A stretch of 64,000 bases of DNA, from the NCBI RefSeq assembly GCF_026236535.1, contig NZ_JAHTMW010000002.1, positions 434,001 through 498,000 of the forward strand, written 5' to 3'. The notes beneath the pieces are model-generated. The model had not been told where the DNA came from, made no database searches, and worked only from the letters and a program-made list of their open reading frames with translations. How positions within the stretch are numbered: position 1 is the stretch's first letter; every line of letters starts with the position of its first letter. Position numbers and translations under genes: made by a program. This document shows positions 1 to 8,631 of this stretch, one piece after another. The stretch is from Streptomyces sp. SKN60. Lineage in GTDB: Bacteria; Actinomycetota; Actinomycetes; Streptomycetales; Streptomycetaceae.

Positions 1-881
1 CGCGGGCCGCCAACCGGCAGGGTCTGCCGCTCGGCGGCGCCTATCTGCGCTACGCGAACCTGACGATGACGCAGCAGCTGCTCCCGGCCGCCGAGCGGCT
101 GTACGCGGCGGAGACCGAGCGCCTCGCCCAGGACGACGACGAGGCCCGCACCTGGCCGTTCCTGTCGATCGGCCTCGGACTGCTCGCGCTCGCCGTGCTC
201 GGCTGGGCGCAGCGCCGCAGCTATCTGCGCACCAACCGGGTGTTCAACCGCGGGCTGCTCGGCGCGACCACCGCCTGCGCGGTGGCGCTGCTCTGGCTGG
301 TGGCCGGCCACGGGCTCGCCCGCGCCGGCCTCGACGACGCCCGGGCGCACGGCCAGGAGTCCCTGCAGGTCCTCAACGAGGCCCGGATCGGCTCCCTGAA
401 GGCCCGCGCCAACGAGAACCTGGCCGTGGTGGGCCGCGGCGCCGTGCTCACCGAGGACGGCAAGAACGACAAGTACGAGGCCGACTACACGAGCAGCGCG
501 AAGACGCTGACCGCCGCGCTGGAGGAGGCCGGCCGGCTCGCCGACGACGGCGCGGGCCGCGACCCGGTGGCCGAGGCCACGACCCGTACGGAGGAGTGGC
601 GCTCCCGGCACGCCCAGGCCCGGCAGCTCGACGACGCGGGCGACTTCACGGCCGCCATGAACAAGGTGATCGGCCGCACCGGCTCGACCGGCGAGTCCTT
701 CGACCGGGTCGACGCGGCGCTCGGCCGGGCGCTGTCCCACGAGCAGGACGAGTTCACCCTGGCCGCCGAGGGCGGCCGGGACGCGCTGACCGGGCTGCCG
801 CTGGGCGCGGCGGTCCTCGGCATGCTCGCCGCGGGGTGCGCCGTGACCGGCGTCAACCGCAGACTGTCGGAGTACCGGTGA
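1..881 (+). CDS. glnX: GlnX-like membrane sensor protein (5' end outside window)
   Basis: The reading frame is already open at base 3 and ends at TGA 879-881, so the true start lies upstream of the window. Visible are a hydrophobic segment (about residues 29-48 counted from the internal ATG at 66), a second one at about 60-85, a long hydrophilic helical stretch with many Asp, Glu and Ala, and a last hydrophobic segment near the C-terminus. That fits a membrane protein with an extracytoplasmic sensor region. In mycobacteria the order glnX-glnH-pknG is conserved, and GlnX relays amino-acid binding by GlnH to the kinase PknG. The same order here is the main reason for the name; the sequence alone has no diagnostic motif. 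The next gene can start at GTG 878, overlapping this stop, so the two are probably translated together. Confidence 0.7.
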   Translation, partial: RAANRQGLPLGGAYLRYANLTMTQQLLPAAERLYAAETERLAQDDDEARTWPFLSIGLGLLALAVLGWAQRRSYLRTNRVFNRGLLGATTACAVALLWLVAGHGLARAGLDDARAHGQESLQVLNEARIGSLKARANENLAVVGRGAVLTEDGKNDKYEADYTSSAKTLTAALEEAGRLADDGAGRDPVAEATTRTEEWRSRHAQARQLDDAGDFTAAMNKVIGRTGSTGESFDRVDAALGRALSHEQDEFTLAAEGGRDALTGLPLGAAVLGMLAAGCAVTGVNRRLSEYR

Positions 882-892
882 GAGGGGGCGGG

Positions 893-2038
893 ATGCTGCC
901 GGACGGCGTCGGGCGTACGACCGGGACGGTCCCCGGCCCGCAGGGCACCACGGGCACCACGGGCACCACGGGCGGCGGCGCGCCCGCGCGGCGCGGGCCG
1001 GTCCGGCTGCGCGGGTGGGGCGGAGTGGCCGCGATGGGGGTGGCGTGTTCGCTGACCGCCGCGCTCGCGCTGTTCGCGCTGCCGCGCACCGCCGCCGACG
1101 GCGCCGTGCCGTCCCCCGGGCCCGGGCCGGGCGTCGGCAAGGGCGTGCAGGTGCGGGCGGAGAGCGCGGAGAGCTGTCAGAACCCGGAGGCCTCGCTGAC
1201 GCCGTCGACCGCCGACGGAGAGGCGGTCACCCGGATCAAGAAGCGCGGAAAGCTGATCGTCGGCGTCGACCAGAACAGCTACAAGTGGGGCTTCCGCACG
1301 CCGCCGACGGTCACCCGGCAGCCCGACGGCTCGGTCAAGGAGACCCCCGGCGAGCTGGAGGGCTTCGACATCGACCTGGCGAAGGCCATCGCCAAGTCGA
1401 TCCTCGGCGACGAGAACGCGGTCATCTTCCGCGCGATTCCGACCAACCAGCGGATCGCCGCCCTGGAGGGCGACAAGGTCGACCTCGTGGTGCGGACCAT
1501 GACGATCAACTGCAAGCGCATCCAGCAGGTCGCCTTCTCCACGGCCTACTTCCAGGCCGGTCAGCAGGTGCTCGCGCCGAAGTCCTCGCCGATCACCGGC
1601 TACGACAGCTCGCTGAGCGGCAAGCGGGTGTGCACGGCGGAGGGCTCGACGGCCTTCGAGGCGCTCCAGGAGAAGTCCTTCGGCGCGGTCTACAAGGACG
1701 TCGGCGACGGCACCAAGGACGACCCGGACCTGCTGACCGTGCCCAACCAGCTGGACTGTCTGGCCCGGCTGCAGCTGGGCGAGGTCGACGCGGTGGTCAC
1801 GGACAACGCGCTGGCCGCCGGCCAGGCCGCGCAGGACCCGGCCGTCGAGCTCAAGGGCCGGCCCTTCACCACCGAGTACTACGGAGTGGCGGCGAAGCTG
1901 CACAACGACGACCTGGTGCGCCGGGTCAACCAGGTGCTCGTCGAGTACCGGCAGGGCCCCTGGCAGCAGGCGTACGACAAGTGGCTGAAGGCGGACCTGC
2001 CGGGGATCGCCGGGCCGCCGGCCCCCATGTACAGGTAG
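893..2038 (+). CDS. glnH: GlnH-like extracellular amino-acid-binding protein (SBP family 3)
   Basis: The 381-residue product has a short Thr-Gly repeat leader (DNA triple repeat near 948-972), a hydrophobic anchor at about 45-65 and then a periplasmic-binding fold. The family-3 solute-binding signature is visible in the stretch ELEGFDIDLAKAIAKSILG, followed by RIAALEGDKVDLVVRTMTIN. In mycobacteria GlnH binds Asp/Glu-type amino acids and signals through GlnX to PknG, and the downstream kinase here supports that role. ATG 893 is chosen because AGAGGGGG sits 5 nt upstream; GTG 878, overlapping the glnX stop, is an alternative. There is no convincing lipobox: the only Cys near the anchor lies inside the hydrophobic run. 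It is therefore probably membrane-tethered by an uncleaved helix, unlike the lipoprotein form in mycobacteria. Confidence 0.8.
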   Translation: MLPDGVGRTTGTVPGPQGTTGTTGTTGGGAPARRGPVRLRGWGGVAAMGVACSLTAALALFALPRTAADGAVPSPGPGPGVGKGVQVRAESAESCQNPEASLTPSTADGEAVTRIKKRGKLIVGVDQNSYKWGFRTPPTVTRQPDGSVKETPGELEGFDIDLAKAIAKSILGDENAVIFRAIPTNQRIAALEGDKVDLVVRTMTINCKRIQQVAFSTAYFQAGQQVLAPKSSPITGYDSSLSGKRVCTAEGSTAFEALQEKSFGAVYKDVGDGTKDDPDLLTVPNQLDCLARLQLGEVDAVVTDNALAAGQAAQDPAVELKGRPFTTEYYGVAAKLHNDDLVRRVNQVLVEYRQGPWQQAYDKWLKADLPGIAGPPAPMYR

Positions 2039-2090
2039 GCCCCCCACACACGTAACCCCAGGACAGGCAGCACGAGACGAGAGGTGATCG

Positions 2091-3371
2091 ATGGGCGGCG
2101 TCGCGGGACCCCCCGGTTCTCCGGTGATGGACCGGGACGAGGTGGACCGTGCGCTGGCGCGGCTCGGCGCGGAGCACAAGGCGGTCGAGGACTCGCTCCT
2201 CGCCCTCCAGGACCACGCCGGCCGCAGACTGCTCGAAGGCGCCGAGCTGACCGGCACCACCCGGGACCGCTGGCGGACCGCCGAGCGGTCGATCACCCTG
2301 CTGTGGGCGTACTTCGACGCGTACACGGCCGCCCTGCACGACACCCGTGAGGTACGGGCGAGGCGCCGCTGGCCCGGGCGCGACGAGCTCGTCGAGCTGA
2401 CCGACCGGCTGCGCGGCGAGAGCGTGCACGTGCCGGGCGGAGCGCTCGAACAGACGGCGCTGGCCGAGCGGTTCACCCTGGACGGGCTCGTCACGCGGAT
2501 GAACGAGCTGTACGCGTCCTCCCTCGACGTGGTGGTCACCGCCGACGCGGTCTGGTCGGCGCTGCCCGCGCGGATAGACCTGCTCGCCGCCGAGCTGGGC
2601 CGGACCCGGTCGCTCGCGCACTCGGTGGGCGTACGGCCCGGGGAGCACCCGGCCGGGGACGAACTGGAGTCGATCACCGCCGAGCTGACCGCGCTGCGCG
2701 TCCAGGTGGTGTCGGACCCGCTGGCCTTCTGGCGGCCCGCGCAGGGCAGTTCGGCGCCGGGCGGCGGCCGGCCCGACACGGAGCGGTACGACACGGCGGC
2801 GCGCGCCCTGGAGGACATCCGGCGCGAGATCGAGGCGGTGCTGCAGGTCCGGCAGGACGCGGAGGAACGGCTGCTGCGGCTGCGCGACGTGCTGTCCCGG
2901 GCGGACCGCACGCTGGCCGAGGCGCGGGCGGCGCGCGGCGAGGTGCTCGCGAAGATCGCCGCGTCCGAGGTGCCGGCGGTCAGCGGACCGCCGATGGCCC
3001 TCCAGGAGCGTCTGGCGGCGGCCGCCGAGCACCGCAGGCACGCCCGCTGGCACCGGCTCTCGCCGCTGCTCGACGCCCTGGAGCAGGAGGCGGAGGAGGA
3101 ACTCCTGCGGGCCCGCGAGTCGTTGACGGCGGTGACCGCGCCGCTCGCGGTCCGCGCGGAACTGCGCGGCCGGCTCGACGCGTACAAGGCGAAGGTGGCC
3201 CGGCTCGGTGCGGCGGAGGACCCGCTGCTCGTCGAGCGGTACGACGCGGCCCGCCGGATGCTGTGGAGCGCCCCCTGCGATCTGCGGGTCGCCGAGCAGG
3301 CGGTGCTGCGCTACCAGCGGGCGGCGGCGGACGTACTGTCCGGGCCGAGGGATCAGAGGAACGAGTGGTGA
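2091..3371 (+). CDS. Coiled-coil hypothetical protein of the pknG operon
   Basis: This is a 426-residue soluble protein with no signal peptide or membrane segment. Most of it is charged and helical: heptad-like stretches at about 20-60, 110-150, 165-210 and 240-400 rich in Leu, Arg, Glu and Ala suggest long coiled coils. I recognise no catalytic motif. ATG 2091 has GAGAGGTG a few bases upstream, and the stop (TGA 3369-3371) overlaps the GTG start of the kinase gene by four bases, so translation is coupled. Its fixed position between the GlnH-like sensor and PknG suggests a scaffold or adaptor for the kinase, but that is inference from context only. The antisense strand is open for long stretches, a high-GC artefact. 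Confidence 0.75.
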   Translation: MGGVAGPPGSPVMDRDEVDRALARLGAEHKAVEDSLLALQDHAGRRLLEGAELTGTTRDRWRTAERSITLLWAYFDAYTAALHDTREVRARRRWPGRDELVELTDRLRGESVHVPGGALEQTALAERFTLDGLVTRMNELYASSLDVVVTADAVWSALPARIDLLAAELGRTRSLAHSVGVRPGEHPAGDELESITAELTALRVQVVSDPLAFWRPAQGSSAPGGGRPDTERYDTAARALEDIRREIEAVLQVRQDAEERLLRLRDVLSRADRTLAEARAARGEVLAKIAASEVPAVSGPPMALQERLAAAAEHRRHARWHRLSPLLDALEQEAEEELLRARESLTAVTAPLAVRAELRGRLDAYKAKVARLGAAEDPLLVERYDAARRMLWSAPCDLRVAEQAVLRYQRAAADVLSGPRDQRNEW

Positions 3372-5845
3372 GCGGGGGAACCGGCGTGAGCAGCTGTCAG
3401 CGTCCGACGTGCGAGGGCTCGTACGAGGACATGGGCGGCGGCGAGCTGTACTGCGACACGTGCGGTCTCGCCCCGGTCGTCGCGCCCGGCGGGATGCTGC
3501 AGGCGACCAGGACCGGGATGGCGGTGGCCGGCCGGGGCGGCGACTCGGGCCGTTCCGCGCCCTCCGCCCGTACCTCCTCGCGGTCGGCGCGCTCCTCGGC
3601 GTCCCGGCGTTCGGTGTCGGGACGCCTTTCGCGCTCGCTGTCCGGGCGGAACACGGGCCGTTCAGTGTCGGTGCGCAGCTCGGGCTCGTCGAGCGGCGCC
3701 TCGGCGCGCGGCCGGCTGGGCGCGGGCCTGGTCACGGTGCCGGAGGTGCCGCGTCCGGACCCGCGGGCCGCGGTGATGGAGAGCCCGGAGGTTCCCGAGA
3801 GGAAGCGATTCTGCTCGCGCTCCGACTGCGGTGCGCCGGTGGGCCGTTCGCGCGGTGACCGGGCGGGCCGCACCGAGGGCTTCTGCACCAAGTGCGGGCA
3901 CCCGTACTCCTTCGTGCCGAAGCTGCGCGCGGGCGACGTGGTGCACGGACAGTACGAGGTGGTGGGCTGTCTCGCGCACGGCGGCCTCGGCTGGATCTAT
4001 CTGGCCGTCGACAAGGCGGTCTCGGACCGCTGGGTGGTGCTCAAGGGCCTGCTCGACACCGGCGACCAGGACGCGATGGCCGCGGCCATCTCCGAGCGGC
4101 GCTTCCTCGCCGAGATCGAGCACTCCAACATCGTCCGCATCTACAACTTCGTCGAGCACCTGGACCAGCGCACCGGCTCCCTGGACGGCTACATCGTCAT
4201 GGAGTACGTGGGCGGCAAGTCGCTCAAGGAGATCGCCAACGACCGGCGCACCCCGGACGGGCGGCGCGACCCGCTGCCGGTCGAGCAGGCCTGCGCGTAC
4301 GGCATCGAGGCCCTGGAGGCGCTCGGCCATCTGCACAGCCGCAACCTGCTGTACTGCGACTTCAAGGTCGACAACGCGATCCAGACCGAGGACCAGCTGA
4401 AGCTCATCGACATGGGCGCGGTCCGGCGGATGGACGACGACGAGTCGGCGATCTACGGCACGGTCGGCTACCAGGCGCCGGAGGTCGCCGAGGTCGGCCC
4501 GTCGGTGGCGAGCGACCTGTACACGGTGGCCCGCACCCTGGCGGTGCTGACCTTCGACTTCCAGGGCTACACCAATGTCTTCGCCGACTCGCTGCCCGAG
4601 CCGGACGGCATCGAGGTCTTCCGCACCTACGAGTCCTTCTACCGTTTCCTGGTGCGCGCCACCGACCCCGATCCGGCGCGCCGGTTCGGCTCCGCGCAGG
4701 AGATGGCGGAGCAGCTGACCGGTGTCCTCCGGGAGGTCGTCGCGCTGCAGTCGGGGCGGCCGCGGCCGGCGCTCTCGACGCTGTTCGGCGCCGAGACGCG
4801 GGTCACCGACACCGAGCTGTTCGAGGAGCTGACCGAGGACGTGTCGGTGCTCGGCGCGCGCGAGACCCGGCGGGCCCGGCGCTCGCTGCCGACCGCCGTG
4901 ACCGGCCGGGCGGGCAGTTTCCTGCGCCTCTTCGACGTGCCGGCGACGGCGCTCGCGCTGCCGGTGCCGCGGGTCGACGCGGCCGATCCCAACGCCGGTT
5001 TCCTCGCGGGTCTGCTCGCCGCCGCGCCCGCCGAGCTGATCACCGCGCTGCACGCGGCGCCGGTGGCCTCGCTCGAACTGCGGCTGCGCGAGCTGCGGGC
5101 GCGCCTGGAGATGGGCGACCTGGTGGCCGCCGGGCGCAGCCTGGACAACCTGGAGGACGGGCACGCCGACGACTGGCGGGTGGTCTGGTACCGGGGCGTG
5201 ACCGCGCTGATCGCGGGCGACCGGGAGAGCGCGGCGCTGTCCTTCGACGCGATCTACGACGCCTTCCCCGGCGAGCCGGCGCCCAAGCTGGCGCTCGGCG
5301 TGTGCGCGGAGCTGCTCGGCCAGCTGGACAACGCCGCCGAGTACTACCGGCTCGTGTGGGCGACCGACCCCAGCTATGTCAGCGCCGCCTTCGGCCTGGC
5401 CCGGGTGCAGCTCGCGGCCGGCGACCGGCCCGGCGCGGTGCGCACCCTGGAGTCGGTGCCGGAGTCGTCGATCCACTACACGGCGGCCCGGGTCGCGGCG
5501 GTACGGGCCCGGCTGCGCCGGCGGCCCGCGAACGAGCCGCTGGGCGCGGACCTGACGGCCGCCGCCGCGCAGGTCTCGGCGCTGCAGGGCTTCGGCCTGG
5601 ACGCGGTGCGCCGCGAGCAGCTGTCGACGGAGGTGCTCGGCACGGCCCTGGACTGGGTGCTCTCGGGCAGCCCGGGCGCGGGCCCGGCCGGCACGGTGCT
5701 GCTCGGCAGCGCACTGGACGAGCGCGGACTGCGCTTCGGCCTCGAACGCTCCTACCGGGTGCTCGCCCGGCTCGCCCAGCGCGGCGAGGAGAGGATCGAA
5801 CTGGTGGAGCGGGCCAACCGCTTCCGCCCCAGGACGTGGGTGTGA
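3368..5845 (+). CDS. pknG: PknG-type serine/threonine protein kinase with zinc-binding N-terminus and TPR tail
   Basis: The product is 825 residues from GTG 3368 (AGAGGA upstream; GTG 3386 is a possible later start). The N-terminus carries two Cys clusters (CQRPTC and YCDTCG), then a low-complexity Arg/Ser-rich linker, then a second Cys-rich module (FCSRSDCG and FCTKCG), comparable to the rubredoxin-like region of mycobacterial PknG. The kinase domain follows from about 190: a glycine loop (AHGGLGWIYLAV), lysine in VVLKGLL, catalytic loop LLYCDFKVDN and metal motif LIDMGAV, which is the PknG-type DxG variant. The C-terminal third is helical with TPR-like repeats. PknG is a soluble kinase controlling central nitrogen and 2-oxoglutarate metabolism through GarA-type FHA proteins. 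Here the neighbours add a phosphatase and an FHA protein. The stop overlaps the next gene's GTG. Confidence 0.92.
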   Translation: MSGGTGVSSCQRPTCEGSYEDMGGGELYCDTCGLAPVVAPGGMLQATRTGMAVAGRGGDSGRSAPSARTSSRSARSSASRRSVSGRLSRSLSGRNTGRSVSVRSSGSSSGASARGRLGAGLVTVPEVPRPDPRAAVMESPEVPERKRFCSRSDCGAPVGRSRGDRAGRTEGFCTKCGHPYSFVPKLRAGDVVHGQYEVVGCLAHGGLGWIYLAVDKAVSDRWVVLKGLLDTGDQDAMAAAISERRFLAEIEHSNIVRIYNFVEHLDQRTGSLDGYIVMEYVGGKSLKEIANDRRTPDGRRDPLPVEQACAYGIEALEALGHLHSRNLLYCDFKVDNAIQTEDQLKLIDMGAVRRMDDDESAIYGTVGYQAPEVAEVGPSVASDLYTVARTLAVLTFDFQGYTNVFADSLPEPDGIEVFRTYESFYRFLVRATDPDPARRFGSAQEMAEQLTGVLREVVALQSGRPRPALSTLFGAETRVTDTELFEELTEDVSVLGARETRRARRSLPTAVTGRAGSFLRLFDVPATALALPVPRVDAADPNAGFLAGLLAAAPAELITALHAAPVASLELRLRELRARLEMGDLVAAGRSLDNLEDGHADDWRVVWYRGVTALIAGDRESAALSFDAIYDAFPGEPAPKLALGVCAELLGQLDNAAEYYRLVWATDPSYVSAAFGLARVQLAAGDRPGAVRTLESVPESSIHYTAARVAAVRARLRRRPANEPLGADLTAAAAQVSALQGFGLDAVRREQLSTEVLGTALDWVLSGSPGAGPAGTVLLGSALDERGLRFGLERSYRVLARLAQRGEERIELVERANRFRPRTWV

Positions 5846-7209
5846 GTATGCCGCTGAAACCGAAGCCCCCGCACCCCCTGGGGACCTGCCCCGAGTGCGC
5901 CGAACCCCTGGAGTCCGGGGACAAGTTCTGCGGCGCGTGCGGCTACGACCTCTCGGCGGCCGAGGTCCCGGACCGCCCGACCGTCCCGATCGCGCTCCCC
6001 GTGGACTGGCCGGACGCCCCGCCCCGCGACCCCAACTCCCTGACCACGGCCACCCAGCACCCCGGCGAGCTGCCGGGCACCGACTCCGGCGGCCGCGACC
6101 TGCCGACGATCCCGGTGCGGACGGACGGGGTGCCGGAGGCGGGCGAGGGGGCGGTGGCCGACCCGGCGGGCGCGGCAGCGGCCGCGGCCCCCACCGGCGC
6201 GACCGGTGAGCACGGGGACGGGGACTTCACCCTGCCCGCGCCCGATCCGCGGGCGGCCCTTGCCGCAGGGGCGGCGGGTGCGGCGGCGGCCGCGGCCGGC
6301 GACGACCGGAAGGTGTGTGTGGCCTGCCGGACCGGACGGGTCGACGGGGACGGGTACTGCGAGCACTGCGGGCACGCGCAGCCGCGGGACCGCGATCACA
6401 TGGAGGAGGAGCTGGCGGCGGTGGCCGCCGTCAGTGACCGGGGCCTGCGGCACCACCGCAACGAGGACTCCTTCGCGGTGGCCTCGGCGGCGCTGCCCGG
6501 CGGGCTGCCGGCCGCGCTCGCCGTGGTCTGCGACGGCGTGTCCTCGGCGACCCGCCCCGACGAGGCCTCCGCCGCGGCGGCCACCGCCGCCCGCACCACG
6601 CTGCTCGCGGCGCTGCCGCGGGGCACGCACCCGCAGCAGGCCATGCAGGAGGCGATCGTGGCGGCCGCCGACGCGGTCACCGCGCTCGCCGAGCGTCCGG
6701 CGGACGGCGAGCGGGAGCACCAGAACGCCCCGGCCTGCACCATCGTCAGCGCGATCGTCGCCGACGGACTGCTGACCGTCGGCTGGGTCGGCGACAGCCG
6801 GGCCTACTGGGTGCCCGACGACCGCGGCACCCCGCCCGCCCGGCTCACCGAGGACGACTCGTGGGCCGCGCAGATGGTCGCCGCGGGCCTGATGAACGAG
6901 GCGCAGGCGTACGCGGACGAGCGCGCCCACGCGATCACCGGCTGGCTCGGCGCCGACAGCTACGAACTGGAGCCGCACACCGCCGCGTTCAAGCCGGACC
7001 GGCCGGGCGTGGTCGTGGTCTGCACGGACGGTCTGTGGAACTACGCCGAGGGCGCCGAGGACATGGCCCGGATCATGCCGCCGGACGCCGCCGAACGCCC
7101 GCTGCACGCGGCACAGGTGCTCGTCGGCCACGCCCTGGACGGGGGCGGCCACGACAACATCACGGTCGCGCTGCTGCCGTTCGCGCTTCCGGCGCCGTCC
7201 GCCCCGTAA
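5842..7209 (+). CDS. PP2C-family protein phosphatase with N-terminal zinc ribbons
   Basis: This is a metal-dependent Ser/Thr phosphatase of 455 residues. A zinc ribbon (Cys16, 19, 30, 33) is followed by an acidic, Ala/Pro-rich linker, a second Cys cluster (CVACRTG and YCEHCG) and then the PP2C domain. The PPM signature elements are all present: RHHRNEDS, VVCDGVSS, VGDSRAYW, VVCTDGLW and GGHDNIT, which include the metal-binding aspartates, so it should be active. It lacks membrane segments. GTG 5842 overlaps the pknG stop and has AGGA 7 nt upstream; ATG 5848 is two codons later. Standing directly after PknG, it is the natural antagonist of that kinase or of the kinase's FHA substrate. The doubled zinc ribbon is unusual for PP2C enzymes and echoes the neighbours. 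Confidence 0.9.
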   Translation: MSMPLKPKPPHPLGTCPECAEPLESGDKFCGACGYDLSAAEVPDRPTVPIALPVDWPDAPPRDPNSLTTATQHPGELPGTDSGGRDLPTIPVRTDGVPEAGEGAVADPAGAAAAAAPTGATGEHGDGDFTLPAPDPRAALAAGAAGAAAAAAGDDRKVCVACRTGRVDGDGYCEHCGHAQPRDRDHMEEELAAVAAVSDRGLRHHRNEDSFAVASAALPGGLPAALAVVCDGVSSATRPDEASAAAATAARTTLLAALPRGTHPQQAMQEAIVAAADAVTALAERPADGEREHQNAPACTIVSAIVADGLLTVGWVGDSRAYWVPDDRGTPPARLTEDDSWAAQMVAAGLMNEAQAYADERAHAITGWLGADSYELEPHTAAFKPDRPGVVVVCTDGLWNYAEGAEDMARIMPPDAAERPLHAAQVLVGHALDGGGHDNITVALLPFALPAPSAP

Positions 7210-7254
7210 ACCCTTTGACCTTCTCTTCTCGTGAGCCGAGGAGCCGAATCACCC

Positions 7255-8568
7255 ATGGCGAACTTCTCCAAACCCACCGGACCGCGGTTCTCGGTGGACG
7301 TGTACCAGAACGAGTTCCTGCCGGAGGGCGGCCGGGACGTCAACGCGATCGTCACCGTGACCACCACCGGCGGCGGATCCGCAGCCGCAGCCGGTGGGTC
7401 GGCGGCCGTCGTCCTGATGCTCGACTGCTCCGGTTCGATGGACTACCCGGCGACCAAGATGCGCGGCGCCCGCGAGGCGACCGCCGCCGCCATCGACACC
7501 CTGCGCGACGGCACCTCCTTCGCCGTCGTCGCCGGCACCCACATCGCGCGCGAGGTGTATCCGGGCGGCGGGCGGCTCGCCGTCGCCGACGCCCGGACCC
7601 GCGCCGAGGCCAAGGACGCGCTGCGCGCCCTGAGCGCGAGCGGCGGCACCGCCATCGGCACCTGGCTGCGACTCGCCGACCGGCTGCTCTCCTCCGCCGA
7701 CGCCGCCATCCGGCACGGCATCCTGCTGACCGACGGGCGCAACGAGCACGAGTCCCCGGAGGACCTGCGGGCCGCGCTCGACGCCTGCGCGGGCCGCTTC
7801 ACCTGCGACGCGCGCGGGGTCGGCACCGACTGGGAGGTCGAGGAGGTGCGCGGCATCGCCTCGGCGCTGCTCGGCACCGCCGACATCGTCGCCGACCCGG
7901 CCGGCCTCGCCGCCGACTTCACCACCATGATGGAAGGCGCCATGGGCAAGGAGGTCGCCGACGTCGCGCTGCGCCTGTGGACCCCGGTGGGGGTGGAGAT
8001 CGGCTTCGTGAAGCAGGTGGCGCCGACGGTCGAGGACCTGTCCGGGCGGCGCACCGAGGCGGGCCCGCGCGCCGGGGACTACCCGACCGGTTCGTGGGGC
8101 GACGAGTCCCGCGACTACCACGTGTCGGTACGGGTGCCGCAGGCCGCGGTCGGCCAGGAGATGCTGGCGGCCCGGGTCTCGCTGATCGTCCCGGACCCGG
8201 CGGGCGGCGCGCCGGTGACGCTGTCCCAGGGGCTGGTACGGGCGGTGTGGACGGACGACATGGTGATGTCCACCGCGATCAACGCGCAGGTCGCGCACTA
8301 CACCGGGCAGGCCGAGCTGGCCGACGCCATCCAGCAGGGTCTGGATGCCCGCAAATCGGGCGATCGCGACGGCGCGACGGCCAAGCTCGGGCGCGCGGTG
8401 CAGCTGGCGGCGGCCTCCGGGAACGCCGATACCGCGAAACTGCTTTCGAAGGTGGTGGACGTGGTCGACGCCGCGACGGGTACTGTGCGTTTGAAGGCGA
8501 AGGTCGCGGAAGCGGACGAGATGACTCTCGAGACGCGCTCCACCAAGACCGTTCGCGTGAAGAAGTAG
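7255..8568 (+). CDS. von Willebrand factor A domain protein
   Basis: This 437-residue protein has a VWA domain near the N-terminus with an intact metal-ion-dependent adhesion site: DCSGS at residues 57-61, a later conserved Thr in GGTAIGTW and Asp in LLTDGRNEH. The rest is a beta-rich region (about 220-330) and a helical tail. There is no signal peptide, so it acts in the cytoplasm, probably as a protein-interaction module. ATG 7255 follows AGGAG at 7239-7243; an in-frame GTG at 7231 has no ribosome-binding site and was rejected. VWA proteins beside PP2C and FHA proteins also occur in other bacterial phospho-signalling clusters (for example type VI and tellurite-resistance loci), so a role in assembling the PknG signalling complex is likely but inferred. 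Confidence 0.88.
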   Translation: MANFSKPTGPRFSVDVYQNEFLPEGGRDVNAIVTVTTTGGGSAAAAGGSAAVVLMLDCSGSMDYPATKMRGAREATAAAIDTLRDGTSFAVVAGTHIAREVYPGGGRLAVADARTRAEAKDALRALSASGGTAIGTWLRLADRLLSSADAAIRHGILLTDGRNEHESPEDLRAALDACAGRFTCDARGVGTDWEVEEVRGIASALLGTADIVADPAGLAADFTTMMEGAMGKEVADVALRLWTPVGVEIGFVKQVAPTVEDLSGRRTEAGPRAGDYPTGSWGDESRDYHVSVRVPQAAVGQEMLAARVSLIVPDPAGGAPVTLSQGLVRAVWTDDMVMSTAINAQVAHYTGQAELADAIQQGLDARKSGDRDGATAKLGRAVQLAAASGNADTAKLLSKVVDVVDAATGTVRLKAKVAEADEMTLETRSTKTVRVKK

Positions 8569-8631
8569 CCCGTCAGGGCGAGGAAGCCGCCGCCCGGCAG
8601 GGCGAGGACGAGGAGAGGGGGAAGCACCGAC

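Noticed and set aside
485..3187. Very long minus-strand open frame opposite the glnH and coiled-coil genes
   Set aside because: It is antisense to well supported genes, has no ribosome-binding site, and its translation is Arg/Ser/Ala-rich, the normal shadow of high-GC codon bias.
3892..5841. Apparent N-terminal extension of the PP2C gene inside pknG
   Set aside because: The upstream frame translates to Arg/Ala/Gly low complexity; the zinc ribbon starts right after GTG 5842, which has a ribosome-binding site.
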